Origin: an uncultured Bacilli bacterium | GTDB lineage: Bacteria; Bacillota_I; Bacilli_A; Izemoplasmatales; UBA1188 | DNA length: 64,000 nucleotides | Assembly (NCBI GenBank): GCA_905235635.1 | Contig: CAJOMC010000007.1 | Coordinates: forward strand, 1-64,000 | Direction of reading: 5' to 3' | Part shown: positions 31,228-43,100 of the stretch, in pieces | How the letters are laid out: every line of letters begins with the position of its first letter | Position numbering within the stretch: position 1 is the stretch's first letter | Program-made: the position numbers and the translations under genes | Notes under the pieces: model-generated | Told to the model about the DNA's origin: nothing | What the model saw: only the letters and a program-made list of their open reading frames with translations | The model's database searches: none

Positions 31228-33783
31228 ATGGCAGATAAAATTAATGACAACGAAGAAAAATGGTTAAGTGTTAAAAATATTCAAGATATCGATCTAGTAA
31301 CATCTATGAAAGATTCTTTCCTTTCATATGCGATGAGTGTAATTGTTGAAAGAGCACTCCCAGATGCAAGAGACGGACTTAAACCAGTACAAAGAAGAAT
31401 ATTATATGATATGAGTGAACTAGGAATGACTCCAGGCTCACAATTTAAGAAGTGTGCAAGGCTTGTTGGTGATGTTATGGGTAAGTTCCACCCTCATGGT
31501 GACTCAGCTATCTATGAAGCCACAGTAAGAATGGCACAAGATTTCTCATATAGATATCCGCTTGTAGCTCCTCATGGTAACTTCGGTTCAATTGATGGAT
31601 ATGAGGCAGCCGCAATGCGTTATACCGAATGTAAGATGCATAAGATTACTGAGGAAATGCTTAGAGATATTGATAAAAATACTGTTCCTTTTGTAGATAA
31701 CTACGATGCAACAGAACAAGAACCTCTCTATTTACCAAGCGCATTCCCTAACCTACTTGCGAACGGTTCAGTTGGTATCGCAGTAGGTATGGCCACAAAC
31801 ATCCCACCACACAACTTAAATGAATTATGTGATGGTATTGATGCATTTATTGATAACCCTGATATTACATCTGAAGAGCTCATGCAATATGTTAAAGGCC
31901 CAGATTTCCCTACTGGTGGTATTATTGTTGGAAGAAGTGGAATCATTGATATTTACACAAAAGGTAGAGGAAGCGTCCAAGTTAGATCTAAGGTAGATAT
32001 CGTAGAGATGGAAAACGGTAAAAAAGAAATTATCGTTAGAGAAATCCCATATGCAGTTAACAAACAATCTTTAATTAAGAGAATTGCGGATATCGTTAAA
32101 GAAAAACCTCTTCCTGGTCAAGAAAAGAAAGTAGACGGTATCGTTGATTTAAGAGATGAATCATCTGGCGAAGATATTAAGATCGTTATTGAATGTAAGA
32201 GGGATTCATCGCCTGAGGTTATCTTAAATAGTTTATATAAATACACTCAACTTCAAACATCATTTAGCGCTATTATGCTTGCGCTTGTTGATAACCAACC
32301 GGAACTTTTAACTTTAAGACGTGCAATTGAGGTTTACTATAACCACCAACTCCAAGTTTTAATTAATAAAACTAAATTTGATTTAGATAAAAACACTCAA
32401 AGAAAACATATCCTTGAAGGATATATTATAGCCGTAAATAATATTGATGAATTAATTAAAATAATTAAAGAATCATATGAAAACGTTGAAGACAATGTAA
32501 TGGCTAGATTTGGCCTTTCCCTCGAACAGACTAAAGCTATTTTAGCCCTACCTTTAAGACGTCTTTCTGGTCTTGAATTTGATAAGATTAAGGCAGAACT
32601 TGCTGAGATTGAAAAGAATATTGATTATCTCAATCATGTCCTTGAATCTGATGAAGAAAAACATAATATCATTAAGAATCAAATGAAAGATATGAAAGAT
32701 AAATATGGTGATAAACGTCGTACTGAAATTGATGAGTATGGTGATGCAGATATCGATAATGAGGATTTAATCCCTAGAGAAGATATGATTGTCACAATCA
32801 CTGAAGGTGGATACGTTAAGAGAATGAAACCAGAGGAATATCGTGCCCAAAATAGAGGTGGACGTGGTAAGACTGGCGTTAAAGTTTACGACAATGATGT
32901 GGTTAAGAAAGTACTATTCGCAAACACTCACGATTATCTCTTATTCTTCACTAATTTAGGTAGAGTCTATAAACTTAAAACTTATAGGGTTCCACTAGCT
33001 TCAAGAATCTCGAAAGGTATTCCAGTAGTTAATCTACTTAGAATCCCTGATGGTGAATATTTAACCGCAATGATTGATATTCACGACTTTGATTCAAATG
33101 AGTTCTTATTCTTTGTGACTAAGAATGGTGTATGTAAGAGAACAGCTGTATCCGATTTCCAAAACATCAATAAAAGTGGTATTAAAGCAATCACTTTACG
33201 AGAAGGCGATGTACTCCACAACGTACTCGTTACAAATGGTTCACAAGACATTATCGTTGGTGCATCTAACGGTAAAGCTATTAGATTTAATGAAACTGAC
33301 GCAAGAGATATGGGTAGAAATGCTGCAGGTGTAAGAGCCATCATGCTTGAAGAAGGTGAATCGGTAATCGGTGTATGTGTTGCAGAAAGAGAAGATGAAC
33401 AAATTCTTGTTATCACAGAGAATGGTTATGGAAAGAGAACTAGAGTATCTGAATATAGGCTCCAAACTCGTGGTGGTAAGGGTGTTAAGACTATTCAAGT
33501 AACCGAAAAGAAAGGTAATCTCGCTAAACTAATTTCTGTATCAGGTGATGAAGATTTATTTGCGATTACCAATAAGGGTATGACAATTAGAACCCACGTT
33601 GATCAAATAAGTGAATCAGGTAGAGCGACTCAAGGCGTTAAAATTATGAACATCCAAGCCGGTCATAAGATTGAAACCATTACTTTACTTCCAAAAGATG
33701 AAGATGATATGGACGAATTTGAAGAAGTAAAAGTAGAAGAACCAGTAGTAGAAGCTAAAGATGCTTCTGATGAAGTATTTTAG
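31228..33783 (+). CDS. gyrA: DNA gyrase subunit A
   Basis: [47 protein letters not shown]. Confidence 0.97.
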   Translation: MADKINDNEEKWLSVKNIQDIDLVTSMKDSFLSYAMSVIVERALPDARDGLKPVQRRILYDMSELGMTPGSQFKKCARLVGDVMGKFHPHGDSAIYEATVRMAQDFSYRYPLVAPHGNFGSIDGYEAAAMRYTECKMHKITEEMLRDIDKNTVPFVDNYDATEQEPLYLPSAFPNLLANGSVGIAVGMATNIPPHNLNELCDGIDAFIDNPDITSEELMQYVKGPDFPTGGIIVGRSGIIDIYTKGRGSVQVRSKVDIVEMENGKKEIIVREIPYAVNKQSLIKRIADIVKEKPLPGQEKKVDGIVDLRDESSGEDIKIVIECKRDSSPEVILNSLYKYTQLQTSFSAIMLALVDNQPELLTLRRAIEVYYNHQLQVLINKTKFDLDKNTQRKHILEGYIIAVNNIDELIKIIKESYENVEDNVMARFGLSLEQTKAILALPLRRLSGLEFDKIKAELAEIEKNIDYLNHVLESDEEKHNIIKNQMKDMKDKYGDKRRTEIDEYGDADIDNEDLIPREDMIVTITEGGYVKRMKPEEYRAQNRGGRGKTGVKVYDNDVVKKVLFANTHDYLLFFTNLGRVYKLKTYRVPLASRISKGIPVVNLLRIPDGEYLTAMIDIHDFDSNEFLFFVTKNGVCKRTAVSDFQNINKSGIKAITLREGDVLHNVLVTNGSQDIIVGASNGKAIRFNETDARDMGRNAAGVRAIMLEEGESVIGVCVAEREDEQILVITENGYGKRTRVSEYRLQTRGGKGVKTIQVTEKKGNLAKLISVSGDEDLFAITNKGMTIRTHVDQISESGRATQGVKIMNIQAGHKIETITLLPKDEDDMDEFEEVKVEEPVVEAKDASDEVF

Positions 33784-33792
33784 GAGAGATGT

Positions 33793-35070
33793 ATGCTAGA
33801 TATTAAGTTTGTAAGAGAAAATCCTGAAATAGTTAAACAAAACATCAGGAATAAGTTTCAAGATGAAAAACTTCCTTTAGTTGATGAAGTTATTGAATTA
33901 GATAAAACTATTAGAGCCTACAAACAAGAAATTGAATCTTTTAGAATGAAAAGAAACGAGCTTTCTAAACAAATAGGTCTTCTAATGAGGGAAAAGAAAA
34001 TATCTGAAGCTGAAAAAGTAAAGGAAGAAGTATCAAATGGTAATAAGAGAATTGAAGAACTAGAGCCTAAACTCGAAGTTCTTCAAAAAGATCTTTATGA
34101 AAAGATGCTTATAATCCCAAATATCATTGATAAAACTGTGCCTCTTGGTAAAGACGATACAGAGAATGTTGAAATAGAGAAATTTGGTGAACCAACAGTT
34201 CCAGATTATGAAATCCCATACCACGCCGATATCATTTCTAAACTAAATGGTCTAGATAAAGATGCAGCCGCAAGAACATCTGGCAATGGATTCTATTATT
34301 TAATAGGCGATATAGCCCGTCTTCATAGCGCGATGCTCTCATACGCAAGAGATTTCATGATTGATAAAGGATTTACCTATGCTATTCCACCATTTATGAT
34401 TCATTCGGATGTAGTAAATGGTGTAATGAGCTTTGCTGAAATGGAAAATATGATGTATAAGATTGAAGGAGAAGATCTCTACTTAATTGGTACATCCGAA
34501 CATTCTATGATTGGTAGATTTAAAGGCCAAATAGTTAAAGAGGAATCACTTCCAATTACTCTGACTTCTTATTCCCCTTGTTTTAGAAAAGAAGTAGGTG
34601 CTCATGGTATTGAAGAAAGAGGAATATATCGTGTTCATCAATTCGAGAAACAAGAAATGATTGTTTTATGCAAACCAGAAGAATCAATGGATTGGTACAA
34701 CAAGATGTGGTCTTATACTGTTGAATTCTTTAGATCGCTTGATGTTCCAGTAAGAACTCTTGAGTGTTGCTCTGGAGATTTAGCTGATCTAAAGGTTAAA
34801 TCGTGTGATGTTGAGGCATGGAGTCCAAGACAAAAGAAATATTTTGAAGTAGGATCTTGCTCAACTTTAGGTGATGCTCAGGCAAGACGTCTTCAAATTA
34901 GAAGTAAAAATGAAGATGGCACATATCTTCTTCATACCCTAAATAATACTGTTTTAGCTACCCCAAGAGGCTTAATTGCGGTAATAGAAAATAACTATAA
35001 TTCCGACGGTTCAATTAATATTCCAAAGGCACTTCAACCTTATATGGGTGGAAAAAGCGTTATAAAATAG
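33793..35070 (+). CDS. serS: seryl-tRNA synthetase
   Basis: MLDIKFVRENPEIVKQN, coiled-coil arm, GIYRVHQFEKQEMIVLC. Confidence 0.96.
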   Translation: MLDIKFVRENPEIVKQNIRNKFQDEKLPLVDEVIELDKTIRAYKQEIESFRMKRNELSKQIGLLMREKKISEAEKVKEEVSNGNKRIEELEPKLEVLQKDLYEKMLIIPNIIDKTVPLGKDDTENVEIEKFGEPTVPDYEIPYHADIISKLNGLDKDAAARTSGNGFYYLIGDIARLHSAMLSYARDFMIDKGFTYAIPPFMIHSDVVNGVMSFAEMENMMYKIEGEDLYLIGTSEHSMIGRFKGQIVKEESLPITLTSYSPCFRKEVGAHGIEERGIYRVHQFEKQEMIVLCKPEESMDWYNKMWSYTVEFFRSLDVPVRTLECCSGDLADLKVKSCDVEAWSPRQKKYFEVGSCSTLGDAQARRLQIRSKNEDGTYLLHTLNNTVLATPRGLIAVIENNYNSDGSINIPKALQPYMGGKSVIK

Positions 35071-35075
35071 TAACT

Positions 35076-35096
35076 AGCACACTTTAAGAGTGTGCT
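35076..35096. terminator. terminator after serS
   Basis: agcacact-ttaag-agtgtgct. Confidence 0.7.
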
Positions 35097-35167
35097 TTCT
35101 ATTTATATTAGATTGAAAAAACAGGTTAAAAAGACTATAATTAGTTAGATTTTTGTTGAGGTACCTA

Positions 35168-36499
35168 ATGTTCACAAAAATGAAACCTGTTACCCTACTT
35201 TCTTTAGGGTATTTAGTATCAATCTTTATAGGCACAATATTACTCCTCTTACCTTTCGCATCAAAAAATGGTGGTACATCTTTTGTTGATGCACTATTTA
35301 CCGCTACAAGTGCGACATGTGTTACTGGTTTAGTTCCTTTTGATACATTCACAAATTGGACTATGTTTGGCCAAATAGTAATTCTACTATTAATCCAGAT
35401 TGGTGGTGTTGGTTTTATGACCATCATTACCCTTGTGTTTATGATGCTTGGAAAGAGTATTGGTCTTTATAATAGAACCGTTCTTATGCAATCTGCGGGA
35501 TCATATAATATCTCCGGAGTAAACGTTTTAATTAGAAGAATAGTGATTGGTACACTCTCTTTTGAGTTTTTAGGTGCACTATTATTATTCTTTGGTTTTA
35601 AGAACACTATGCCAATAGGTACTGCGATATATTTTGGTATTTTCCACTCAATATCTGCCTTCTGTAATGCAGGGTTTGATATTATGGGTGCACCAGGCGG
35701 ATCACTCACTGAATACTATAATAATCCTTTGGTGTTAATCACAATAATGTGTTTGATTGTGATTGGTGGTTCAGGTTTTATTGTGTGGAGTGATTTAATT
35801 GAATCTAAATTTAATGTTACTAAGATTAAAACTCATTCAAAGATAGTTCTCGTGTTTAATACTATTTTAATTCTTGTGGGAGCGCTATTATTCTTCCTCT
35901 TTGAATTCTCAAGTGCACGAGGAAACTATACAGATTTAAGCCTTGGGGATAAAGTATTAAATTCGTTTTTCTTATCAATCACCCCAAGAACCGCAGGTTT
36001 TAATGCACTTGATAATAGTGCGCTCTCTGCGGGTGGTAAAATATTAACTATAATACTAATGTTTATAGGTGGCAACTCTGGTTCTACCGCAGGTGGTATT
36101 AAGGTAACTACTTTTGTAATAGTATTTTTATCACTCTTTTCAATCGCAAGAGGAAATGATAAAGTTGTAATATTTAAAAGAAGAGTCGCAGATGGTATAG
36201 TTAAACAATCAGGTGCCTTATTTACTGCTTATGTATCTTTAATTGTATTTGCGAGCCTACTTATTAGTATGGCCGAAAACTTCACATTCGAAGAAATATT
36301 ATTTGAGGTTGTATCCGCAATAGGTACAGTAGGACTATCACTAGGTATTACCGCTTTCTGCGGTGTATTCTCAAAGATAATATTAATTCTACTCATGTTT
36401 ACGGGTAGACTTGGTGCACTCGCACTATTTAGCTTATTTATGAAAAAACGTAATGAAAATATTCTAGACGAACCGCAAGGGAGGGTAATTGTAGGATAA
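35168..36499 (+). CDS. TrkH/KtrB-family potassium uptake protein
   Basis: TSATCVTGLVPFDTF, GGSGFIVWSDL, TPRTAGFNALD, GGNSGSTAGGIKVTTF selectivity-filter motifs; start at MFTKMKPV. Confidence 0.92.
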   Translation: MFTKMKPVTLLSLGYLVSIFIGTILLLLPFASKNGGTSFVDALFTATSATCVTGLVPFDTFTNWTMFGQIVILLLIQIGGVGFMTIITLVFMMLGKSIGLYNRTVLMQSAGSYNISGVNVLIRRIVIGTLSFEFLGALLLFFGFKNTMPIGTAIYFGIFHSISAFCNAGFDIMGAPGGSLTEYYNNPLVLITIMCLIVIGGSGFIVWSDLIESKFNVTKIKTHSKIVLVFNTILILVGALLFFLFEFSSARGNYTDLSLGDKVLNSFFLSITPRTAGFNALDNSALSAGGKILTIILMFIGGNSGSTAGGIKVTTFVIVFLSLFSIARGNDKVVIFKRRVADGIVKQSGALFTAYVSLIVFASLLISMAENFTFEEILFEVVSAIGTVGLSLGITAFCGVFSKIILILLMFTGRLGALALFSLFMKKRNENILDEPQGRVIVG

Positions 36500-37173
36500 T
36501 GAAAAGTATATTAATTATTGGTATGGGTGAATTTGGCAAACACCTAGGCGCTAAGTTGTTAAAATTAAAGAACGAAGTATGTGTTATTGATCAAAAACCA
36601 GAGATTATTAACTTAATTCAAAGTGAATATAGTAATGCTTATGTAGGAGACTGTATGCAACTACCTACACTTGAAGAATTAGGCATTAGTAATTTTGATG
36701 TATGTGTTGTGGCGACTGGATCTAACTTCCAAGCTTCACTTGAAATTACATCACATCTAAAAGAATTGGGTGCAAAACATATTATTGCGAAAGCATCTTC
36801 TGATATTCAATCTAAATTCTTACGACTCGCAGGTGCAGATGAAACCGTCTACCCTGAAAAAGATAGCGCTGAAAAAGTTGCGATTAAATGCAACGTATCA
36901 AATTTATTTGATTATATTCAAATAAGTGAAGATTATAGTGTTGTAGAAATAGAGATCCCAACATCTTGGCTTGGCAAATCTATTAAAGACCTAGATATTA
37001 GAAATGAATATGACATTAACGTATTCGCAGTAAAAGATTCAAAAGGAAAAATCTCTATTCCTAGCGCGAATTATGAATTTATTGAAGGTGACCACGTGTA
37101 CGCCGTAGGTAAATCTAGCGTTCTCTTTAAATTTAGTAAGAACGTTCCGCCAAAGAAGAAACCACAAGCATAA
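36499..37173 (+). CDS. TrkA/KtrA-family potassium uptake regulator
   Basis: ILIIGMGEFGKHLGAKL, VGDCMQLPTLEELGI, RCK-C domain. Confidence 0.92.
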   Translation: MKSILIIGMGEFGKHLGAKLLKLKNEVCVIDQKPEIINLIQSEYSNAYVGDCMQLPTLEELGISNFDVCVVATGSNFQASLEITSHLKELGAKHIIAKASSDIQSKFLRLAGADETVYPEKDSAEKVAIKCNVSNLFDYIQISEDYSVVEIEIPTSWLGKSIKDLDIRNEYDINVFAVKDSKGKISIPSANYEFIEGDHVYAVGKSSVLFKFSKNVPPKKKPQA

Positions 37174-37175
37174 TA

Positions 37176-37209
37176 AAATAAGAGTTGGACTCAAATCCAA
37201 CTCTTATTT
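37176..37209. terminator. bidirectional terminator
   Basis: aaataagagttgga ... tccaactcttattt. Confidence 0.75.
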
Positions 37210-37611
37210 GTTAATATCGGCCAATATTTCACTTAAATTAACTTCTTTAGAATGATCTTTAAAATCAATATCAAAATCATCATTCTCATATCTTGGGATA
37301 AGATGGATATGGAAATGATCAACTGACTGTAGTGGTCTTTCGTTGTTGTTTATAAGGTTTAAGCCTATTGGGTTTAAAGCCTTTTTTAATTTGTTGGAAA
37401 CAAATCTTACCGCATCCATCACGGCTTTTCCATATTCTTCATCTAATTCAAAGATGTTTTTAAAGTGTTTTTTAGGTACAACTAAAGTGTGACCACGTGT
37501 TGCCTGGGTTAAATCTAGAAAAGCTATTACTTTATCATTCTCATATACTATATGAGAAGGAATTTCGTGGTTTGAAATCATACAAAATACGCACATCTTT
37601 TTATTCTCCAT
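37204..37611 (-). CDS. HIT-family protein
   Basis: CVFCMISNHEIPSHIVYEND, HFHIHLIPRY histidine triad. Confidence 0.93.
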   Translation of the reverse strand: MENKKMCVFCMISNHEIPSHIVYENDKVIAFLDLTQATRGHTLVVPKKHFKNIFELDEEYGKAVMDAVRFVSNKLKKALNPIGLNLINNNERPLQSVDHFHIHLIPRYENDDFDIDFKDHSKEVNLSEILADINK

Positions 37612-38266
37612 TTATTTTATTTATTACATCTATTAGTTCATCAAAAGAATTAACTACATAGGTAGGTTTTGATTTCTTTAATACATCACTTGCCCAGTCG
37701 TTATATCCACAAAGAACACTCTTAATACCCGCGTTACTCGCAGCATCTATATCACATTCATTATCCCCAACCATAATTATTTCACTAGGAGAAACATTAA
37801 AGTCTTCTCTAACGAAACTAAAACATTTAGGGTCAGGCTTACCTACACCTACTCTATCAAGTGTTACATATGATGAAAAATATTTTCTTAAACCTAGTGT
37901 ATCAAGAGACTGATCAGTGGATGTTTTAAGTTTATTACTCACAAGAGACATCTTATAACCACTATTATATAAGTATTCCATTGTCTCTAAAACAGAAGGA
38001 TACAATTTAATTAATGGTTTCTCTATAGACTTATAATAAGTAATAAAGAGTGCAATCATATCTTTGATTTCTTCTTCATCAGAAGTAAAACGGGAAAATG
38101 TATCTTTTAAAATAGGTCCTAGATATACACGATATTCTTTAAGATTATTAAATCTATATTCTGGGGCATATACTTCAAATACTTTATCAAAGGATTTAAG
38201 TATAACTTCTTCACTATCAACAAGTGTTCCGTCTAAATCAAAACATATTACTTTTATCATACACAT
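37601..38266 (-). CDS. HAD-superfamily hydrolase (phosphoglycolate/PpaX-like)
   Basis: VICFDLDGTLVDSEEVI, VSNKLKTSTDQSLDTLGL, MVGDNECDIDAASNAG. Confidence 0.88.
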   Translation of the reverse strand: MCMIKVICFDLDGTLVDSEEVILKSFDKVFEVYAPEYRFNNLKEYRVYLGPILKDTFSRFTSDEEEIKDMIALFITYYKSIEKPLIKLYPSVLETMEYLYNSGYKMSLVSNKLKTSTDQSLDTLGLRKYFSSYVTLDRVGVGKPDPKCFSFVREDFNVSPSEIIMVGDNECDIDAASNAGIKSVLCGYNDWASDVLKKSKPTYVVNSFDELIDVINKINGE

Positions 38267-38313
38267 ATTTTAACAAGAAAGCCCTAATTATTAAAGTATG
38301 ATAAAATAACCAT

Positions 38314-39141
38314 ATGCGAGATAATAAAAATAATAATTCTAAAAATAATAACTTTAAAACTAAAAAGGCACTGGGTCAGTGTTTTTTGACTGATGAAAGA
38401 ATATGTGAAAGAATTGTATCACTCGCAGATATTAAAAAAGAAGATATAGTAGTTGAGGTAGGCCCAGGTCTTGGCGCTATCACAAAACATTTGGTAAAGA
38501 AAGCTAAAAAAGTGTATGCGTTTGAGATAGATAATGAAGCTATCCCTATACTCAAGAAAAACACGAGTTTTAGCGATAACCTCATAGTTTATAATGAAGA
38601 TATTTTGAAGGCAGATTTATCTTTTTTAGAGGATATTAAAGAAGATGTGATACTTGTATCTAATCTCCCTTACTACATCACATCTCCTATAATCAGCCTA
38701 TTTCTTTATAATGTAAAGAAAGTAAAAAGAATGGTTTTAATGGTTCAAAAAGAGGTTGGGGATAGATTAAGCGCTAAAGTATCCACTAAAGACTATAATT
38801 CTTTCACAATAATCGTGAGTTATTTTAGTAAAGTTACAAAACTTTTAAATGTCTCAAGAGGTTCTTTTACCCCTTCACCTAATGTAGATTCGGTGGTAAT
38901 TGAAATAGATAAGATAGATAGAGAAATAAAACCACTTGATGAAGATTTATTTATTAAAGTAGTTAACTCATCTTTTAAAGAAAGAAGAAAGACTATTTTA
39001 AATAATCTTCAGTCATTATACACAAAGGAAAAAGCGGCTATCTATTTAGAAAAAGCCTCTATTGAACCCGGAAGAAGAGCGGAAACTCTTTCTATTGATG
39101 AATTTATTAACTTAAGTAATGTAATTAAAAATGAGCTTTAA
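38314..39141 (+). CDS. rsmA: 16S rRNA dimethyladenosine transferase
   Basis: KKALGQCFLTDERICERIV, VVEVGPGLGAITKHL, VSNLPYYITSPII. Confidence 0.95.
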   Translation: MRDNKNNNSKNNNFKTKKALGQCFLTDERICERIVSLADIKKEDIVVEVGPGLGAITKHLVKKAKKVYAFEIDNEAIPILKKNTSFSDNLIVYNEDILKADLSFLEDIKEDVILVSNLPYYITSPIISLFLYNVKKVKRMVLMVQKEVGDRLSAKVSTKDYNSFTIIVSYFSKVTKLLNVSRGSFTPSPNVDSVVIEIDKIDREIKPLDEDLFIKVVNSSFKERRKTILNNLQSLYTKEKAAIYLEKASIEPGRRAETLSIDEFINLSNVIKNEL

Positions 39142-40102
39142 AATTGGAAATGTAGAAATAAAAGGAAAAATACTTCTTGCGCCTATGGCTGGTTATACAA
39201 ACGAAGCCTTCTTTTATGTATGTAAGAAGTATGGTGCATCCCTACTCTCGAGCGAGATGATTTCAGATAAAGGATTAATATATTCAAACGATAAAACTAT
39301 TAATCTAACTAAATTTGATGATTCACTTCACCCTTTTTCTATTCAACTTTTTGGAAACGAAAAAGAGAGTTTAAGCGAAGCTGCGAAGATATTAGTTGAA
39401 AAAGCTCACCCCGATATTATTGATATAAATATGGGTTGTTCAGTACCAAAAGTATATAAGAATGGTTCAGGTTCAGCCCTACTAAAAGACCCGAGTAAGA
39501 TAGGTGAAATCATTAAGGAACTTAAAAAAACAGTTGACGTCCCTATCACAATTAAGATTAGAAGCGGAATTAACCATAAAACTCTTAATTATTTAGAAGT
39601 AGGTAAAATCGCAGAAGAAAACGGCGCTAATGCCATTATCTTCCACCCTAGAACTAAGTCTGATTTATTTAGTGGAAAGGCAGATTGGAATCAAATAAAA
39701 GAACTAAAAAACCATCTTCATATCCCAGTAATTGGATCTGGGGATATTAAAACGCCAGAAGATGCGAAAAGAATGCTTGATGAAACAGGATGTGATGCGG
39801 TGATGATAGGTCGTGCCGCGCTAGGTAACCCATTTATTTTTAAAGAAATTAATGAATATCTTGAAAAAGGATACTATACTCCTATCTCATTTGAGGAAAA
39901 GTTTGATACTTTACTTGAACACTATAATCACTTAGTTGAAAGAAAAGGAGAAAGAATTGCGACTCTTGAAGCTCGTAGTTTCGCGTCCTTTTATGTGAAA
40001 GGTATGCCTAATGCTACATATTTTAAGTCAGCTTTAAATAAAATAACTACTAAAGAGGAATTCTTCAAACTCTTTAATGCCTATAAGGAAGAAGTACTAT
40101 AA
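39131..40102 (+). CDS. dus: tRNA-dihydrouridine synthase
   Basis: LLAPMAGYTNEAF, DINMGCSVPKVYKNGSGSALL, AVMIGRAALGNPFIF. Confidence 0.94.
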   Translation: MSFKIGNVEIKGKILLAPMAGYTNEAFFYVCKKYGASLLSSEMISDKGLIYSNDKTINLTKFDDSLHPFSIQLFGNEKESLSEAAKILVEKAHPDIIDINMGCSVPKVYKNGSGSALLKDPSKIGEIIKELKKTVDVPITIKIRSGINHKTLNYLEVGKIAEENGANAIIFHPRTKSDLFSGKADWNQIKELKNHLHIPVIGSGDIKTPEDAKRMLDETGCDAVMIGRAALGNPFIFKEINEYLEKGYYTPISFEEKFDTLLEHYNHLVERKGERIATLEARSFASFYVKGMPNATYFKSALNKITTKEEFFKLFNAYKEEVL

Positions 40103-40167
40103 TGTTTATAAAAGACGAATTAATTCATCTTTTATAATTTTCTATATATTGATATAATTTATAGGTA

Positions 40168-43100
40168 ATGGATACTAGTTTATCTAATAGTCTTCCTAAA
40201 AAAAGACTAATACATAGAATTGCATCTCATATATTAAAAACGCCGCAAAGAACCATAGCTTATACTGGATTTCTTCTATTTTTCGTTCTTATGGCCTATT
40301 TTTTAATCGTCTATTTTTTAAGAAATAATATTTATTGTGCTTTTAGCGATGATACGGTTCAATATTATCCATTCATGGTTGATTTCATCGATCAAATAAA
40401 ATCAGGTGATTTTTCATATTTTAACTATAAAAATTATTTAGGTTCATCATTCTTTTCTGATTCTTACTATATCCCACTTGATTTCTTCACTCTTATAATT
40501 TTGCTTCTATCTTTTTTAATGGAAACTGAAGTTGCGATGTCGATTGTGGAACTCTTAAAGTTTGTGGTAGGCACAGTATTTTTATGTATTTATTTATCGA
40601 TGAAAAATACAAAAACTAAGTATACTCATATCGCAGGTTTAGTATATTTTTCATCCAGTGGAATAACATGTTTTTCATGTTTCCCATCCTTCACATCCCT
40701 TGCGGTATATCTTCCGCTATCACTAATTATTGGTGAGTTATTCATCCGTGGAAAATGGCAGTTTACTCCGCTTTTCTCACTAATTGTGGTGTTCTATAAT
40801 TTCTATTTAGCCTACACAGTATTTGCCTTTATGGCTTTCTCAATTATATTTATGTCAATTATAAAGGGAAGAAAATGGTATAGGGTAATTTTAGACACAT
40901 TACTCTATGTGCTGCTCATACTTCTAGGGCTTCTTATGAGTATGTGCATATTCTTGCCTAGTGTTTTATATATACTTCATTCAACTCCAAGACAGGTAAT
41001 AGATGGTGGATCAAGTTTTACTAAGCTTATAATGATGTTTTTATCATATATTGAAGTAATTGAGGCTTTCTTTAAATCTATATATTTCCTCTTGGTTAAT
41101 TTAGTTAAACATCAAATATCTTTCTTTAATAATAATCTTATGATTGGCGAGTCTTTCGCAACATTAAGAGGACTTATTAGAGTTCTTAAAACCAGACATA
41201 CTCTAGGTGATCTTAATTTATTCTCATCATTCTTTAGCGATGAAGTGTTCTATAGAGTAATGGGAAGCACTTTTGTGCCATCATGGCCATCTGCGTTCTA
41301 TGGATATTTAGATAGTTACTTCCTAGAACATGCATCTCTTTATATAACTGGTTTTGGTATATTGATCGCATCATATGTGTTCTTCTTAAAAAATAGGACA
41401 AGTAAAGTATATAAAGCCATGGTTTTTGTATTTCTACTATTTATGTCTTTACCATTTTTCTCATATATCTTTAGTGCGAATCTTGAGGTCTTATACACAA
41501 GGTGGATGAACGTCCTATCAATACCGCTTATTATAATAATGGCCCATGTGTTAAACGAAACTGATTTAAAAGATTTAAATAAGGCAGGAGTAATATCGCT
41601 ATTCTTTATCTTCTTATACCTTGCGGCAATATCTACATTCCATCATCTGGTAAAATTATCCGAATTAGCGGAAGTAAATAGGCTCAGTGAAAATCTCATA
41701 TCTTTTATGAATTATATGTATATGAGCGCAGGAGCGATTCTTCTATCATTCTTTGTGTTCTTTATCTTCGCTTATATTATTAGAAAAGGAAGTAAGAAGT
41801 TAAAATCTATCGCATATCCACTAATCTCATCTTTACTCGTCGCATCGATCATATTAATTGTGGTCAATTTAACTAATAAATATAATTCTTTTGATAAATC
41901 AACTTTGGAATTTACATTAAATATAAAAGATCCGCTATATGACCCTGAAAGTATGCTTGCGATACAATATTTGTCAATATTAACTCTTCTTTTAATGATG
42001 TTTGTATCATTCGCATTAATTATTAAAAATAAGAAAATTCTATATGGTGTACTTGCGCTTGAAGTAATAATTAGCGCATGCCTATCATTTGGACTTCCAG
42101 TAATATATAGTGGTGAAGCAACAATGTATAAAAAGACTCACAACTTATCTGAATTAATAGAGGAGAAAGTTGATGACGACAGTCTATATAGAATATATTT
42201 GTCCCCATCTGTATCAGGAATACTAGGGACAAATGTCTCTAGGTTTATGCCTAAAGGAACAAACCAGAATATCTTCCATTCATTTGTGACTAATAAGACT
42301 GATGGAGTAACTGATTTACTCTTTGGGGTTAAGTCAGAAGGCCAGGCAGGAAAGAAGAAGATTAACACATATTCAGAATCCCTAAATATTCTTCTTGGCT
42401 ATAAGTATATTGTTGCGCCAAAAGAAAGTTCATTCTCATCCTATGACATAAATAAATTTGAAGAAATATATACAGATAATGAATACATCATCCTAAAAGT
42501 TAAAAACTATGAAGAATTCTTGTATTTTGATAATATCTCTTCAAGAGAATCATTTAATTCTATAAAATCAAAGTTATCAACCGTAAGTCAGAAAACAAAC
42601 TTCCTATTAAATTATGGTGTCAGCGAAAAAGAAGAGGATGAAATAATTAATAGATATATGACATATAGCGACGTATCAAGTTACATAAGCTCCACAAAAA
42701 CTCATAACGTAGCCCAAAAAGAAACACTAGATTTAGATAGCTACGTTGAAATAGAAAGTGAAGAATACAGTTATTACTCGTTTGACGAATCAAACTATAT
42801 AACCACAAGGAGTTACGCGATAAACATTGGAGGCCTAATTTCTACCGCGGATGAAATAATTGATGGTGAATCTTTAATTATAGAATTTTCTAATGGTGAA
42901 AGATATATAGTCAAAGATATAAATAAGAGAAACATGAACTCATCAACATTCCATATTCCTGTCTATGGAAGTCAAAATGGTGATTTAAAAATAAATGGAT
43001 CATCTGAATATACTATTGTGAGTGATAATGGATTAGCTCCTTACCCTAAAGGCATCTACCTTAAATCAACGTATGCGCCAAATAGGTTAACGGTTGGGGT

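Noticed and set aside
33081-33498. Alternative-frame ORFs in gyrA
   Set aside because: gyrA reading frame is continuous and conserved; these are shadow ORFs.
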